Below are positions 13,455 through 25,646 of a stretch of 64,000 bases of DNA, in pieces (the first letter of the stretch is position 1; every line of letters starts with the position of its first letter). Under the pieces are notes generated by a model that saw nothing but the letters and a program-made list of their open reading frames with translations, ran no database searches and had not been told where the DNA came from. A program made the translations under genes and the position numbers. This stretch comes from Sipunculus nudus (taxonomy: Eukaryota > Annelida > Sipuncula > Golfingiida > Sipunculidae), in contig CM049310.1 in the NCBI GenBank assembly GCA_026874595.1, forward strand, positions 22,358,058 through 22,422,057, read 5' to 3'.

Positions 13455-14275
13455 CAGTGGCGGATCCGGAAATTCGAAAACAGGGGGCGCTAATTTACTA
13501 GGTTAGCGATTGATGGTTATATATGCGATATTATATAACTATAATTTTTATATAATTTCAACAAAACGAATAAAATTTTAAGCCATGCTCATTTTGAGAG
13601 TTAATTTCAGGTACACGTGGGATGGTATGGTAGGGTGTTTTCCAATCCAATATTGAGTCGTTTTGTAACATGCTTATGTCTATAGAGTAAAAATGTGCAT
13701 CTACATAACTTGCAAAATTTCATCGTTTACATGTAATCCTCGTGATAATATACGTAATTGATATGTTCAAGTCACGTGTTAAACCTTGCATTTTACCGGT
13801 TTCTGTGATCCTGGCAGCGCACCGGACTCAACAAAGCCCAGGTCGTGAGTCCTAGTATTAGCCGAGGAGCCGTGTGATTTTCACGGTCGACCTGAACCCA
13901 AGCAGAGCTCTATAGGCTTATGGGAAGACCTTGCCTCAATCACATGCAAATGGAAGTGAGGGGGGGGGGGGGGCGATCGTTTTCGGTGTTATGACCCAGC
14001 AAAGTGTAATAACGGAAAGACTCCCTCCCTCATTATAGATACAGTTTGATGCTATCACAGGGCTGTTCATTAATATCCTTAAATTATAGATTAGAATGTA
14101 TGAAAATGTGGACAAATTAATAATTTAATTACTACGGAATATTAAATTTCTTTTAAAAAATGAAAAAAAAATGAATACAAATTTCTGGGAAAAGAAATAG
14201 ATAACATGAGAGATCCAGCTAAACAGAGAGATACAGCTAAACGCCCCCCCCCCCCCCCCCCTGGATCTGCCACTG
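13455..14275. mobile_element. hAT-like non-autonomous element with nested SINE
   Basis: The left end CAGTGGCGGATCC and right end GGATCTGCCACTG are inverted repeats 821 bp apart, each followed inward by a G/C-rich block (an 18-base C run at the right). CAGTGGCGGATCC-type ends occur in many animal hAT MITEs. Flanks share TATAT, but the surroundings are AT-rich, so the target duplication is uncertain. A SINE copy lies inside, and there is no transposase. Confidence 0.65.
13806..14005 (+). mobile_element. tRNA-derived SINE, copy 1 (degraded)
   Basis: It aligns through its length with the SINE at 27.3-27.6 kb. Shared blocks include ACTCAACAAAGCCCAGGTCG versus ACTCAAAGCAGGGAGATCG, TTTTCACGGTCG and TCGGTGTTATGACCCAGCAA. 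The B-box region is damaged, and a 14-base G run (13,960-13,973) is embedded. It is nested inside the hAT-like element. Confidence 0.7.
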
Positions 14276-17200
14276 TATATCAGCCCTATCAGAAATAACA
14301 TTAGTTTTGTTATAATTACCTGAAAGTGTTCCATCTCCGTAACGAGTTCCTCCTTTGTTTGTAGTTGGCAAGTCAGTTGTTTTATAATCTATAGTCACTA
14401 TGACGATGAAAACCCCAGTAGCTTTGATGGTATGCATCGACGGCTCAATGGTCGGGCTGTTTAACGGTTGTACGGTTTCCTACGGCGAGGAAAATATCAC
14501 CAGATAATCCAAGATAAAGCCTGTCCTTACGGGGCTTAAACGAAACGAACTGTTTCGCCCCAGGGGGCGCAGGCAGGTAAAAATCCACTAGCGTTAATTA
14601 CACTGGTGCCGGTCCACTGTAACTTGAAGGCGCAAGTGTCTGTGTGCAAAATAAAACCTCTGCTGCAAGGTGGTGCCTTATTAACAAGTGAGGGGTACAG
14701 CCTACCTTCATGGAATCAGAACTACCTCGCATTCTGTTTAATAGCTGTTCCTAATGACACCCTGGGCCGAGATTGCTGGGGCTGTTCCCAGCATCCGCAG
14801 AGCCCATCTTGGTTTAAGTCCGCTTATGACCGGGACGCCAGTATCTGACTGCAAGACCTCACACTTAACGCATACGACTCCTGCCTGGATCAGCAACGTG
14901 GGTACTCAACATTTCATGGATATTTTTTTATCCTGTAGGTCAACATGTTATCGGGGTCACATGTTTCGTATCCATTAATAGGCTACTACTTCTGCCAGGA
15001 AATAACTTATTGATTAGATTATCTAACATGGCCCGAAACTTGATACAAGTTATTAAAATTATTTTTTCTTTTCCTGTATATCGATACATTTGTTTGCTTA
15101 ATCAATTGCTTGTTGTTAGAATAAACAATTCGAAGAAGTAATTGAATGTATAAAGCTTATTTTGTTGGCGTTAACCGTATAAAACAGAAACGATAATTAT
15201 AATAAACGCTAAAACTGTCCCTTTATTACGTATCCATATACAATTGTTCCATTATTTAATTTTCTCATGAGAAATACTTAACCGTTCATTAATTTCATAT
15301 TATTAAATTAGATATCTCACCGCATAACACCAAGGTCATTTACACGATCACGGTATAACCATTCATAGGCACCATATTTGGCACATTTATTAATTCCTGG
15401 TTCTTACAAAAACAGACAAGTCCATCAGCGTAGGAAGGGGGTAAAATGGCAAGGACTAGCCATCGTAAGCCGTTAACAGTGCTGAATAAGCAGAATAAAT
15501 GTGAACACCTAAACATTATATAGGAAGCAGGGAATATATATGTAATTTATATTACAAAGGAAATAAGGTTTTTCAGTTATTATGCATTCTTGAAGTTTCC
15601 AGCATTTGTTAAATACCACCAATAATTATATCAATGATAAGACATATATGATAAGTAATTCTATTAATGCCTTCATGCTGGGGCGTCGTTTATTGATTAC
15701 ATTTGTATTGAACTTAAATGATTTACTTTAGTTATTTTACGTGTAGATAAGGAAAATATATTTTGTAGGGCACCATATAAAAGGCACCGGACTATTCACA
15801 GGACCTTAAAGGTAGTCGGAAATATTTTAAAAAATATATAGAAACATATTTGAAAAATTTGCTGTTATAATGCTATGTCGGTCAAATCTCTACAAAGGTA
15901 GGAGATAACACGATGGGAAAATAAAATGTCACAACTAGGTTGACACATGAATATCTATCTAATATCTGTGTCACGGGGACACCATGCAGGACGGCCGTGA
16001 AAAACGTGCCAGTTCACATGTACTTCAGCTTGACCTCGTATCTCTGTCCCCCAGGAATAACGCTCCACCTACTGACGTAACAATCTGGCTGTATTTAATT
16101 TACCAGGTACTGTCTGATTGATGTGTCGGCTAGTATGATAAATATTCACGTTATATTGGAGAGCCCCGGAGCTGATGCATGATTCTACAGTTTATGTGAT
16201 TTATCCCATTACCTCAGCATTAGCGGTGTCACATCATGGTATATTTGAGCACCCAGGTTGACCTCAGATGTCTGGGTTGTCATACAGCTCCAGCCCCCGG
16301 GGCGTGGGTGCTTTCTAATTAACCGAGGCAGCTTTAATAAAACACCTCCACCCGTAATACCGGCCAGGGCCTCTAACTAGTGTAAAAGTGCAGCAGCAAA
16401 CAATTCACTATGGAACATTATTCAAAGACCGTATAACAAAAAAGACCAGTCTGAAATTTTGTGTTGAAACTTGGATAGATAATGAAAAAGTAAAAGATAT
16501 GTTTAAACAAAGATTGACAGATAAACTCAAAGGTCCATAGCTGTTGCCTTTCTTCAGCTGTCATGGGAAACAATTGGGCTTCTCTTGAAAGTCAACAAAC
16601 TCTTTATCCATAAGACGCTCTTTGACTATGCAGATTTTAGTATAGTGCTCTCAATTGTGTACAGATGTAGGCTTTGGTCATGAATTTTGTATTAAGTGAC
16701 ACTCGGAATACTATGCTGTGCAAAGTGTCAAATGTTTCGATCAATATATTCATGTATCTGCTATGTATCTACCGGGTCAATATGTCAACGAATATGTGAT
16801 CTATAAATAGCAGGGGACAATATACCAGGGAAGCAAAAGGAATGGTCCTGTTTCGTTTGAATAACATAAAAACGGTTATTTTTTTAAACCCTGAGCACAT
16901 ATTCAATAAATAGAGCATTATGTGACATGAGAAGTATATATCCGTAGAAAAAAAGATAATATTTAGTTTTCAAAAAACAATTAACTATGTTTGGGTCTGT
17001 TGTATAAAAGCAAGCTCCGAATTGTACAAACGGATAGAAAAGTCATAATTATCTACAATCGTTTTTATGTGTATCTACATCAAAAGTTAATATTAGCATA
17101 TTAAAACCCATTTTCTTATCTATGTGTCGCCTCGTATGTGATCGTGTACAAGGAATTTAAAGGATATCGAATCACTTATAGGATATCGGAAAGCTTATAC

Positions 17201-17723
17201 AGTAATAAGCCTGTAAAATTAAATAGGTAATACAGAAACGATACTCTATAGATGTGACACCAACTAAAATGAATCCACACGAGTTCACATACATTTCATG
17301 CATTTAAGGAATCCTTGTTACTAAACATAGGTCCTAAATGTCGATAAGAAACAATTTAAAAATAGGGGAACATGATATATTGAAAAAAAAACCGATTTTG
17401 ACTCAAAAGATTTAACACCTATTATTACACAACTTTCAGAGACCTATTTCATTTGAAATATCCTATTTCCCTTTTTATTGATTAATCTTGTGTAAAGTTG
17501 GCAAGTATGGCACATTTATTTACGGTGTGTTTGCTTCAGGCTATTATGGATGTCAGATAGCCTGCGAACAGATCAGTTGTAAAGCACTTCCTTGGTACAA
17601 AGAAAATAAAATCGACCGTTTGTCTTGTGATACTAATGGTTGTGATCTGGAGGAAGTTCAAGGTATTTTCCTGTACGTTTTAAAAGGGATTATATTGGAA
17701 GCGTGAGATTAGGCTGGGAGTGC
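14276..17723. other. Intergenic, no supported gene
   Basis: A 72-codon plus-strand frame at 17,488-17,706 is unusually Cys-rich (pattern C..C...C then C...C) and could end at a donor GGTATTTT near 17,663. Without flanking exons it remains unassigned. The rest shows nothing. Confidence 0.45.
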
Positions 17724-17776
17724 GGAAGGTAGGACGGAGCTATCGCTCAGGAAGGTAGGATGGAGTTATCGCCCAG
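17724..17776 (+). repeat. 26-bp tandem duplication
   Basis: GGAAGGTAGGACGGAGCTAT-CGCTCA is followed immediately by GGAAGGTAGGATGGAGTTAT-CGCCCA; three C/T transitions separate the copies. GC-richer than its surroundings. Confidence 0.8.
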
Positions 17777-19490
17777 GGCTCCAAGACGTGCACATTCAAA
17801 GGTCACACCGCTTCTAAGTGCAAGAAAGCCGACAGCAGACGATGCTGTCCCTGCCACGTAGCCCGCCAAGCCATCACTATCGTGTAGTAGATTTATAGCA
17901 TGCAGAAGCCGGTCTGGTTCCTCTTCCATTTGACCATGTATCACTGACATAATCACTCTGCGTCCACATGCCTTTCTAGTATTAAGTTCTGTGTTTGATG
18001 ACTGTATCTGTTAAGGTGATGGGTTTCTTTTCATCTTTAAAATCAACCTATCATGCACTGCACTCTGTCAAATGATTGTAATCCTGACCTATACACTTGG
18101 ACTCAAGCGGACCTTAGCATATTTTTGTGTATATAAAATCTAAATTCATAATTTATTAACTTGACCTGATCACCCAATCCAGCAGTAGTTGAATTGGTCA
18201 AGTTTAAAGTATTTATTATTCAATGAGCACTGTCTCAATATTTGCAAATCCTCTCCTCCAGATGCATTTACTAGGAAAGCTTATATTGGACATTTTTTTG
18301 TGTTTCCATAATCTTAGTCGATACTGCCTGGTCAAAGAGCAAGATAAGGTGGTAAACAAAATGTTACTTGATCAACCACTCAAAAGGGTTATTTAATTAT
18401 GATGCATTAAACCAAACTGTATTTTTAATATTATTGCCATTCCTTTTTCAAATAGAGAAATATTGTGTACATTAAAAGAGATTTATTGTTGGAATGAATA
18501 GTGTGACAGTATAGTATGCCTCACTCTGCGTGTGAATAGCATTTATTAGTCTTACACCTACCCATATTAACTGTACCTTATGGGCTCTGATAACTGTACA
18601 AATGCCATTCTGTTGATACCATACTGGCCTCCTGTCGTGATATAACCCATAACATCAGTATCAGCGTCAGTAAAACGTCAGGCTCTACGGACGACAGAAG
18701 GACACGTTTTTTACTGCTGACAAGGATCCTCGATATTAAGTGCATGATCCCATCAGGAGCAATATGATATATTTCCACTGTAGAATTTCTTTTAGCCCAG
18801 CTCAGCTCTGCATGTTGAGTGATGTAAAAAATACTACACTTGACAACTGAATCACGTTGCAATGTTGCGATAGGAAATATATAGACCTGACCAGACGAAG
18901 AATGCTCTCTTTTCTTTTTATTTCATAGTTGTGTGTGGCCGTAAATACACGACTTAGTAGGTAAATATATTGGACTGGTATTCCTACACTGAGTCCTGAT
19001 CTCGATCATACAGAAAAATTCACTACAGTGGCCATACATTCTGTTATATCGATACCTATGAACATAGCGGTAATCTTAAAATTAGGCGACTAGTGAGGAA
19101 ACAACAAAAAAGAATACATGTGAATACAAAACGTGTAAATCACGTCTCTGTTTCAGGGGCGTCAATATAGGGGGTTGGGGGGGGGGTATATATCCCCCCC
19201 CCCCACTTTTTGGCAAGGGGGGGGCATGGTCAATGTAATCATACCCCCCCAACTTTTCAGAGAATAATATTATTATATTGCAAATGAAATATATTAATAA
19301 ATAGAATTAAAGACTTTGGATCCATTTTTATTATAAAATGTTATATCTAAACCTTGCTTAGAATTCACAAAATACATTGTAAATTATTCAAATTATTTTC
19401 TAAAACATAATTATTTGAAATATGATTAGGTATATATACATATAATAATTATATATATAGTTGAATATGTCACTCAGAGACGCTGAAACA

Positions 19491-19493
<3 letters not shown>
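17777..19493. other. Intergenic; G/C-run element near 19.16-19.25 kb
   Basis: 19,156-19,258 has alternating G and C runs (GGGGTTGGGG, a C11 run, GGGGGGGG, C7) that are mutually complementary and could fold, probably the end of a mobile element. A 94-codon minus frame at 18,578-18,862 has no recognised family. Confidence 0.45.

Positions 19494-19545
<52 letters not shown>
19494..19545. repeat. (TA)n microsatellite
   Basis: About 52 bp of TA repeats. It produces spurious Tyr-Ile open frames. Confidence 0.95.
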
Positions 19546-19548
<3 letters not shown>

Positions 19549-20413
19549 TTCAGAAATTTAACAAGCATGCACAGGGACTTACTGATATGCTGAAGTATAA
19601 CGGATTTTTTCCCCGCAACAAGTACACAATTATATCTCGCATATTTATTCTAGGTATATGTGTACTGGAAGACCGCACGGCATTTTTGAAAATAATCAAA
19701 AATGTTGAATCCTCATCAACATTTTTATATCGTGTCTGACACTGGAAGGCAAGACACACTGACATCTCGTTAGTCTCTCTTATGTAAAAGACGTGCTGAT
19801 CATGTGTGTTTCAGTTAGACTTAACTACCCGCGCTTTAATTATACACATACCCTCAATTATACACAAATCCATTAACATTTCAATTTTTTAATACATTTA
19901 AGCAGCTACGGTTTATTTAATCATTAAGTACGCGAGTGATGTGTTTACACATCAAATGGCATAAGTTGGTGAGTGAGGTACTAAAAACTTGTTTTGTACA
20001 AATTTACTATTATAAACATAAGACACGTAGGCGAATCCCAGTCACCCACGCTGTCACTGAGCACAGCGGGAGGTTTTCAGAAACTTGTCACGTACTGTAG
20101 ACGCTGTAACAGTCGGTCATAATACAGAGCCTTTCGCAGAAGGCGTACTAACATCATAGTGTAGGGTTATTTTTTCTTAATTATTTCAGGTTAATTTCCG
20201 GTGAACTCCAAGCGGGAGGGTAAAGCAGTGATAAGGTGTGGGATGAACGGTCATAGAGTTAAAGATAATGTATTTTCAACAGGAAATTATCCGTAATCAT
20301 TTTTTTTCTTAACAACATACCATAAGCCAAAAGAAGCCGCTTTTCGTGTATATATCGTCCATGACAAATACTACAGCAACTAAGTAAAGTAGTATGTAAT
20401 GTTCCTGCAGACT

Positions 20414-20479
20414 AATATATATATATATATATATAATAAGTTGGTGGAAACGGCCTCGATTCAAATGTATAATATTTAT

Positions 20480-20545
<66 letters not shown>
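20414..20545. repeat. (TA)n tracts upstream of the Penelope-like relic
   Basis: Two TA tracts (20,414-20,435 and 20,496-20,545) separated by about 60 bp that include ATT triplets. They abut the 5' side of the retroelement relic. Confidence 0.95.
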
Positions 20546-20549
<4 letters not shown>

Positions 20550-22420
20550 CATGTGAAAGTGATATTTATGAAATGGTCCGGAACACAAAATTCCAACATT
20601 CGCACAATGCATTTCAGAGACAAATGGCCAATGACATCATGACAGTCAGACAGTCTGATAATCTCCCAGTCAAGGCAGATAAGTCCACTTACCTGTACAG
20701 TATGCCGAAAGAATACTACAATTAACTCCTTACTTAAAACATCACTAAGACAAACAAAAAAGCGGACTAAAATATTTGTAAAAATATCAATACAGAAGCC
20801 AAAGAAAAAGCCAGTTCTCTTAACCTAGCGGACCGCATCGAAGTGATGGCCGAGCGCAATGCTTACATTACTTTGAAAGACCACATGGATAATTTTGAAC
20901 AAAACCCCAAGTGCAGACTGGTAAACCCAGCAAAATCCGAAATAGGTGTCATTAGCAAAAAGCACTTGAAAAAAAATAAATACCAAACTGAGACTGAAAA
21001 CCAAACTAAACCAGTGGCAAAATACCGCACAGGTAATATCTTGGTACAAGGAAATGAAGCTGAAACAAAAATCAAGGTTCATAAAGTTTGATATTGTTGA
21101 TTTTTACCTCTTGATCACAGAAACCTACTTATGAAATCCCTCAATTTTTCCAAAACCATTCTCCCCATTCCAGATGATGTTATCAAAATAATCCTGCACA
21201 GCAGGAAAAGCTTACTCTATAGCAACGATAACGTCTGGATGAAAAAAGATCAGACTTGACGTCACCATGGGCAGTTTTGATGGGGCTGAAGTATACGAAA
21301 GTGATGGTTTATACCTCCTAGATATGTTGAAAATACAGTTTGATGAAAATGCTCTTGGCTCGTATCGAGATGACGGTTTAGGTTGTTTCCCCAACATGTC
21401 TAAAAACCAAAAGCGGACAGCACCCGTAAGAAAATGTTGGGTTAAAAATAACCATTGAAACTAACCTGACCTGCACAGATTTCTTAAACGTAACACTTGA
21501 CCTCCAAAATGACATTTTCTACCCTTACAGGAAACCAAACAATGACCCTCTCTATATCCACGCACAATCCTATCACTCTCCAGCAATTATCAGGCAGATA
21601 CCTATGATGATCAGCAAGCGTGTATCTGACACCTCACGCAATGAAGAGCTATTCATGAAAGCCAAACCCATGTATGACAAAGCTTTAGCGAAAAGCGGGT
21701 TCTCAGAAAGCTTAAAATATGTTGACTCGCAGTGAAAAGCAAACGAACAGGAAAAGGAAAATAAATTGGTTCAATCCCCCCTACAGCCCTCATGTAAAAA
21801 CCAACATTGGCAGACAATTCATGAAACTAGTTGAAAAACACTTCCCAAAACATCACAGGCACCACAAGCTATTCAACAGGAACAATTTGAAAAATTAGCT
21901 GTTTTCCCCACATATCTAACCTGATCAGCAAACATAATATGAAGGTCCAAAATACTAACAAAGCTCTGAATGTACCTCTAAAACAATGTAACTGCCGTAA
22001 AAAAGATGAATGTCCTATGAATGGTCAGTGTCAGCAGAGATGCATTGTCTGTAAGGGAACAGTTAGAACAGACAATGAAGAGAAATACTACATAGGGTGT
22101 ACTGAAGGTGATTTCAAGACCAGATAAAATAACCACAAACAATCCTTTCGTAACAGATGCCACGCTAAAATCACTGAGCTGTCTAATCACATCTGGACCC
22201 TAAAAGACAAGAATGTCAATTACAATATCAATTATCTCCTGGGAAATCTCGGCCAGGGCAGCACCTTTTCTGTGGGACAGATGTGTGATCCCTGTTTGCC
22301 TGAAAAGCTACTTATAGTTACGCCCCCCCCCCCCCCCCGGATCATTGTTGAACTCAAGAGCTGAATTTCTCTCCAAGCGCCGGCATCAAAACAAATTCCC
22401 TTTAGAATGTTTTAAAACCT
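20545..22420 (+). pseudogene. Penelope-like retroelement relic (RT + GIY-YIG endonuclease)
   Basis: Coding sense is recoverable across several frames with stops and frameshifts. FDIVDFY at 21,087-21,107 and YRDDGLG at 21,363-21,383 are reverse transcriptase motifs, the latter holding the catalytic DD. A Cys-rich stretch (CNCRKKDECPMNGQC, near 21,990) precedes YYIGCTEG at 22,086-22,109 and NHKQSFR, a GIY-YIG nuclease pattern. RT followed by GIY-YIG is the Penelope-like arrangement. In-frame stops (for example after KTR near 22,127) and a 16-base C run at 22,323-22,338 show it is dead. A long (TA)n tract abuts its 5' side. Confidence 0.82.
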
Positions 22421-22489
22421 AGCATTTATACAAATATTCAACGTGCCCGCTCATCCACCCCTCACGAGGTTCCGCAGGGCAGACTTAAG

Positions 22490-22753
22490 CTGCGTGTCCA
22501 CTTACGCGGTACGGATACGGATGCGGATGCGGACGCGTTTTAAATCGCGCAAGAAGGAGTGTGTCCTTTTTTTAAAAACCGGACCATGTAGCCGCGGGTA
22601 CGGAAACGCATGCGGAAACGTGCCATTTTGCAGAGAGAGTGAGAGTGAAAGTCATAAAAACGCACTGAAAAACGTATCTAATGGACACACACATACAAAA
22701 TATCCGCATACGTATCCGCACACGCACCGCATCCGTACAAGTGGACACGTGGC
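22490..22753. mobile_element. MITE with CGTGTCCACTT inverted ends
   Basis: The left end CGTGTCCACTTACGCGGTAC and the right end inverted CGTGTCCACTTGTACGGATG bound about 264 bp. Subterminal CGGATACGG/GCGGATGCGG repeats sit on both sides. No coding capacity. Confidence 0.7.
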
Positions 22754-23268
22754 TTTATCTGTTCAGGTAGTTGCTCTCTCACTGCTTGGCAGTGTTTAGG
22801 GACATGGCGTTGCCACTACCCCATTGTGAGTTTGTCGAGTCGAGTCCACTTGGTATGAGTGTAGTATATTTGCCTTTTATATGGTGTATTTTTTAAAGTA
22901 TATGTGTATTTTTATATTAAATGTGTATACAACTGAAATAATCACTGTACCTAGGACCCTAATAAAAATCAGCATATTACGCTGAATGGGCATTCTGGTA
23001 AAATATCTTTGTAATAAAAAATTAAACTATAAAACAACAACAAACCTCTTTCCCCTGTTATGTCCCAGTATGTCACGTGTACCCCGACTAATCCTATTGT
23101 GCCCCCTAGGGCAGTCATTTAATTGCTCCCCCCAATACGCATAATCTCGAAATCTCGTAAAGTCTCGACTTTTCAAACGATGCCGTTAGCTTCATTCTAA
23201 CAACTGATGATCGGGTCGCATCCTGTTAAACAGTCTGTAGTGAATTCACAGTGTTGCTTTTCTTCAGT

Positions 23269-23269
23269 G

Positions 23270-23344
<75 letters not shown>
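23269..23344. repeat. (TA)n microsatellite at a transposon edge
   Basis: About 76 bp of TA repeats with one AA interruption, ending exactly where the CAGTAGAACG end of the pogo-like element begins. Confidence 0.95.
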
Positions 23345-24309
23345 CAGTAGAACGCCTGTATTACGGTCACTATCGGGGCTGGAAGAAAGTGGCCTTAATA
23401 CAGGAGTGGCCGTTATACAGGACTTGACAAGGATAGGGGGGTTAAAATGTAACACGAAACCAAGTTCAAATCTTTTTCACGTTCAGCAAAGTAAACGTTT
23501 ATACACAGTATTAGTAAAACTACTGTTAACAATAAAAAATAAAATATTTCTGTTAACTGTCGGCTGCTTTTCCCGTCACTCTTCCTGATCAGATCTACCT
23601 TTTCTTTGAGAGCACGTTTATGTCTATTCTTGGTGATTGGGACAGAGTATGCGTAACATTTTATACATGTAACAATATTTATTTTGCATTCATAATTATT
23701 CATGTATGAGTAAATTTGTGATGTTTGCCGCACTGTTTGATGTACGTGTTCACAAGGATATGAAAGAATTTTAAAGATGCACAGTTAGCCTAACTTTTTT
23801 TCTGATGACATAATCTTCGGGACCCGCTGGTTGTCATTCGTTAATTAAATGACAAACACTATGATTAAGATCCGGCTCGCACGACTGATTCCCAAACATA
23901 CACGCAGGTTGGAACATATGCCTTACATACTAATGAGGCTGAGTGGGGTAGTACGACGCTGGCTACGTTTCAAACAACTCAGTCACGGTCGAGTGGTTAC
24001 CTTTATCCAGGCACTCATTGACAGACAGGAATATGTGAGAGCGGACACTTGTGTAATGATATTGAGGTCAGAAGTGGCCGCTCGATTTGTTGAGCCCATG
24101 TCACGGAGTCTCTGCCCCTGACCGTAATTGAGGCGTTTCCCGGCCTGCGGGACCGAGAGACCTGGCCGTAATACGAAATAGAGGAGTGACCGTAATAGGC
24201 AACAAAATGATTATGAAATATAACGGTCGAAAATTCGGGACCGGAAAATCTGACTGTTATAGACGTATTGACCGTTATTGAGGCGTGGCCGTTAGCAGGC
24301 GTTCTACTG
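23345..24309. mobile_element. Pogo/Tigger-like non-autonomous DNA transposon
   Basis: Terminal inverted repeats CAGTAGAACGCCTG and CAGGCGTTCTACTG bound 965 bp and are flanked by TA on both sides, inside or next to (TA)n. Subterminal blocks resembling GGCCGTTATTGAGG recur at both ends. The CAGT-GAAC start and TA target are typical of Tc1/mariner-pogo elements. No transposase is recognised; a 90-codon frame inside has no family resemblance. Confidence 0.8.
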
Positions 24310-25423
24310 TATATATCCTGAACATTGTGAATTTCAGCAGCTCAGTTAGTTCTGTTAAGCTTTGAGACTATTACACTTTATTTTTCATGTACTTCCCCGT
24401 TTTAACCGACCCGCCGCAATAACATGTGTCATCAGGTCCGTATTCACATCGTGTTCTTTCTTCACATCCAGGGTATATTCATTGGGTCACTTGGCTGGAT
24501 GTCTTAGGTGTGAGTCACTTGTCATTACCAGGCGTAAGAAAAATACACAAGCCCCAGCGCCAGGAATAAAACAACCCTTATGGCGTGACGGTTGATTCGA
24601 ATCCGAGGTTAGTCTGCACATAACACAGGCTTATTTTGGCCAAACATATTGAAAGTCACCAGTGCAATGTATAAGAATTATAATTATCATGTTTCGGATC
24701 GGAAGGAGAATTTTAAAAAATGATGACAGAGAAATATTTATCATAAAACCATGTGGTTATAAAGAAAAAGAGCAACACGTTTAGTTTAAAGATCCACAGA
24801 AGCGATTTTTCAGAAAATCCTCTCCCTTCCAATTGCCTTGGCGAAATATATTATTTTTCTTTTGCTCACATCCCTCATTAAGACTCCGACTTATAATATG
24901 GAAAGCCTATTATTAGATCGTGCATCAACGTACATGAAAATAATGACGATCAGTTTTTCTTTTTTAAATTATACATCGCCATTTTTCTTACAAACATTGC
25001 TTCCTAAAAGAGCAATTTTAACCACAAACCATTTAATAAAAGCGTTTTATATGGTCATGTTATAAGAAGAAGCACTAAATCTCATTAAACTCACTGAAAC
25101 GTCTTGGGATAAAACCAGAACTCTGGCTAATTAATTGTTACAGGATTTTTGCGAGTATCTGCATTGTATTCAGTCCTTGTTCAGACGGCCTCTGCACCAG
25201 GTCATTCCTAGATAAATGACACCCCTCTCTAAAGCAGTGACCTGATGACCGACTTATCTGACCACCGGATGCGAAATAGGAGCCTAATATTTGGTTTGCA
25301 TGCTGGGAGCAGACGACCGCCTATACTCTATATTTATCATGTCAACTTGAAGCATTGGCGCCTATTATTCACCTTTGGCGTCCTTTGGAAATACACATTT
25401 ATTTATTTTAGAAATACCAGAAG
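24310..25423. other. Intergenic, nothing recognised
   Basis: Only short chance frames (77 codons or fewer) and AT-rich sequence. Confidence 0.55.
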
Positions 25424-25646
25424 CGGATCAAGGAGGGGGGTCTAGGGCCCACAACCCCCCCCCCCCCCCTCCCCGTTTTTCAGCCGGCGCAACCTTTCAA
25501 GGGTTTCAAACCAATTTTTGCGGCCTGGACATCCCACCAACATCCCCCCCCCCCCCTTTACCGGACCTGGGGACTTTGTGGTAGGTTTTATCATTTGTAC
25601 TCCTGTGTTGGACTTCTCCTTTTCCTAAATCCTGTATCCGCCCCTC
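25424..25646. mobile_element. MITE copy, GCGGATC family
   Basis: The left end AGAAGCGGATCAAGGAGGG and right end (inverted) GAGGGGCGGATACAGGATTT form TIRs. The interior GCAACCTTTCAAGGGTTTC and CCGGACCTGGGGACTTT match the 12.5-kb copy. Two C runs lie inside. Confidence 0.7.

Noticed and set aside
20309-20725. Overlapping frames of 104-108 codons with Tyr-Ile repeats
   Set aside because: Produced by (TA)n. Only the plus-strand tail after 20,545 belongs to the retroelement relic.
23849-24121. 90-codon Arg-rich frame
   Set aside because: Lies inside the pogo-like non-autonomous element and shows no transposase or other domain.
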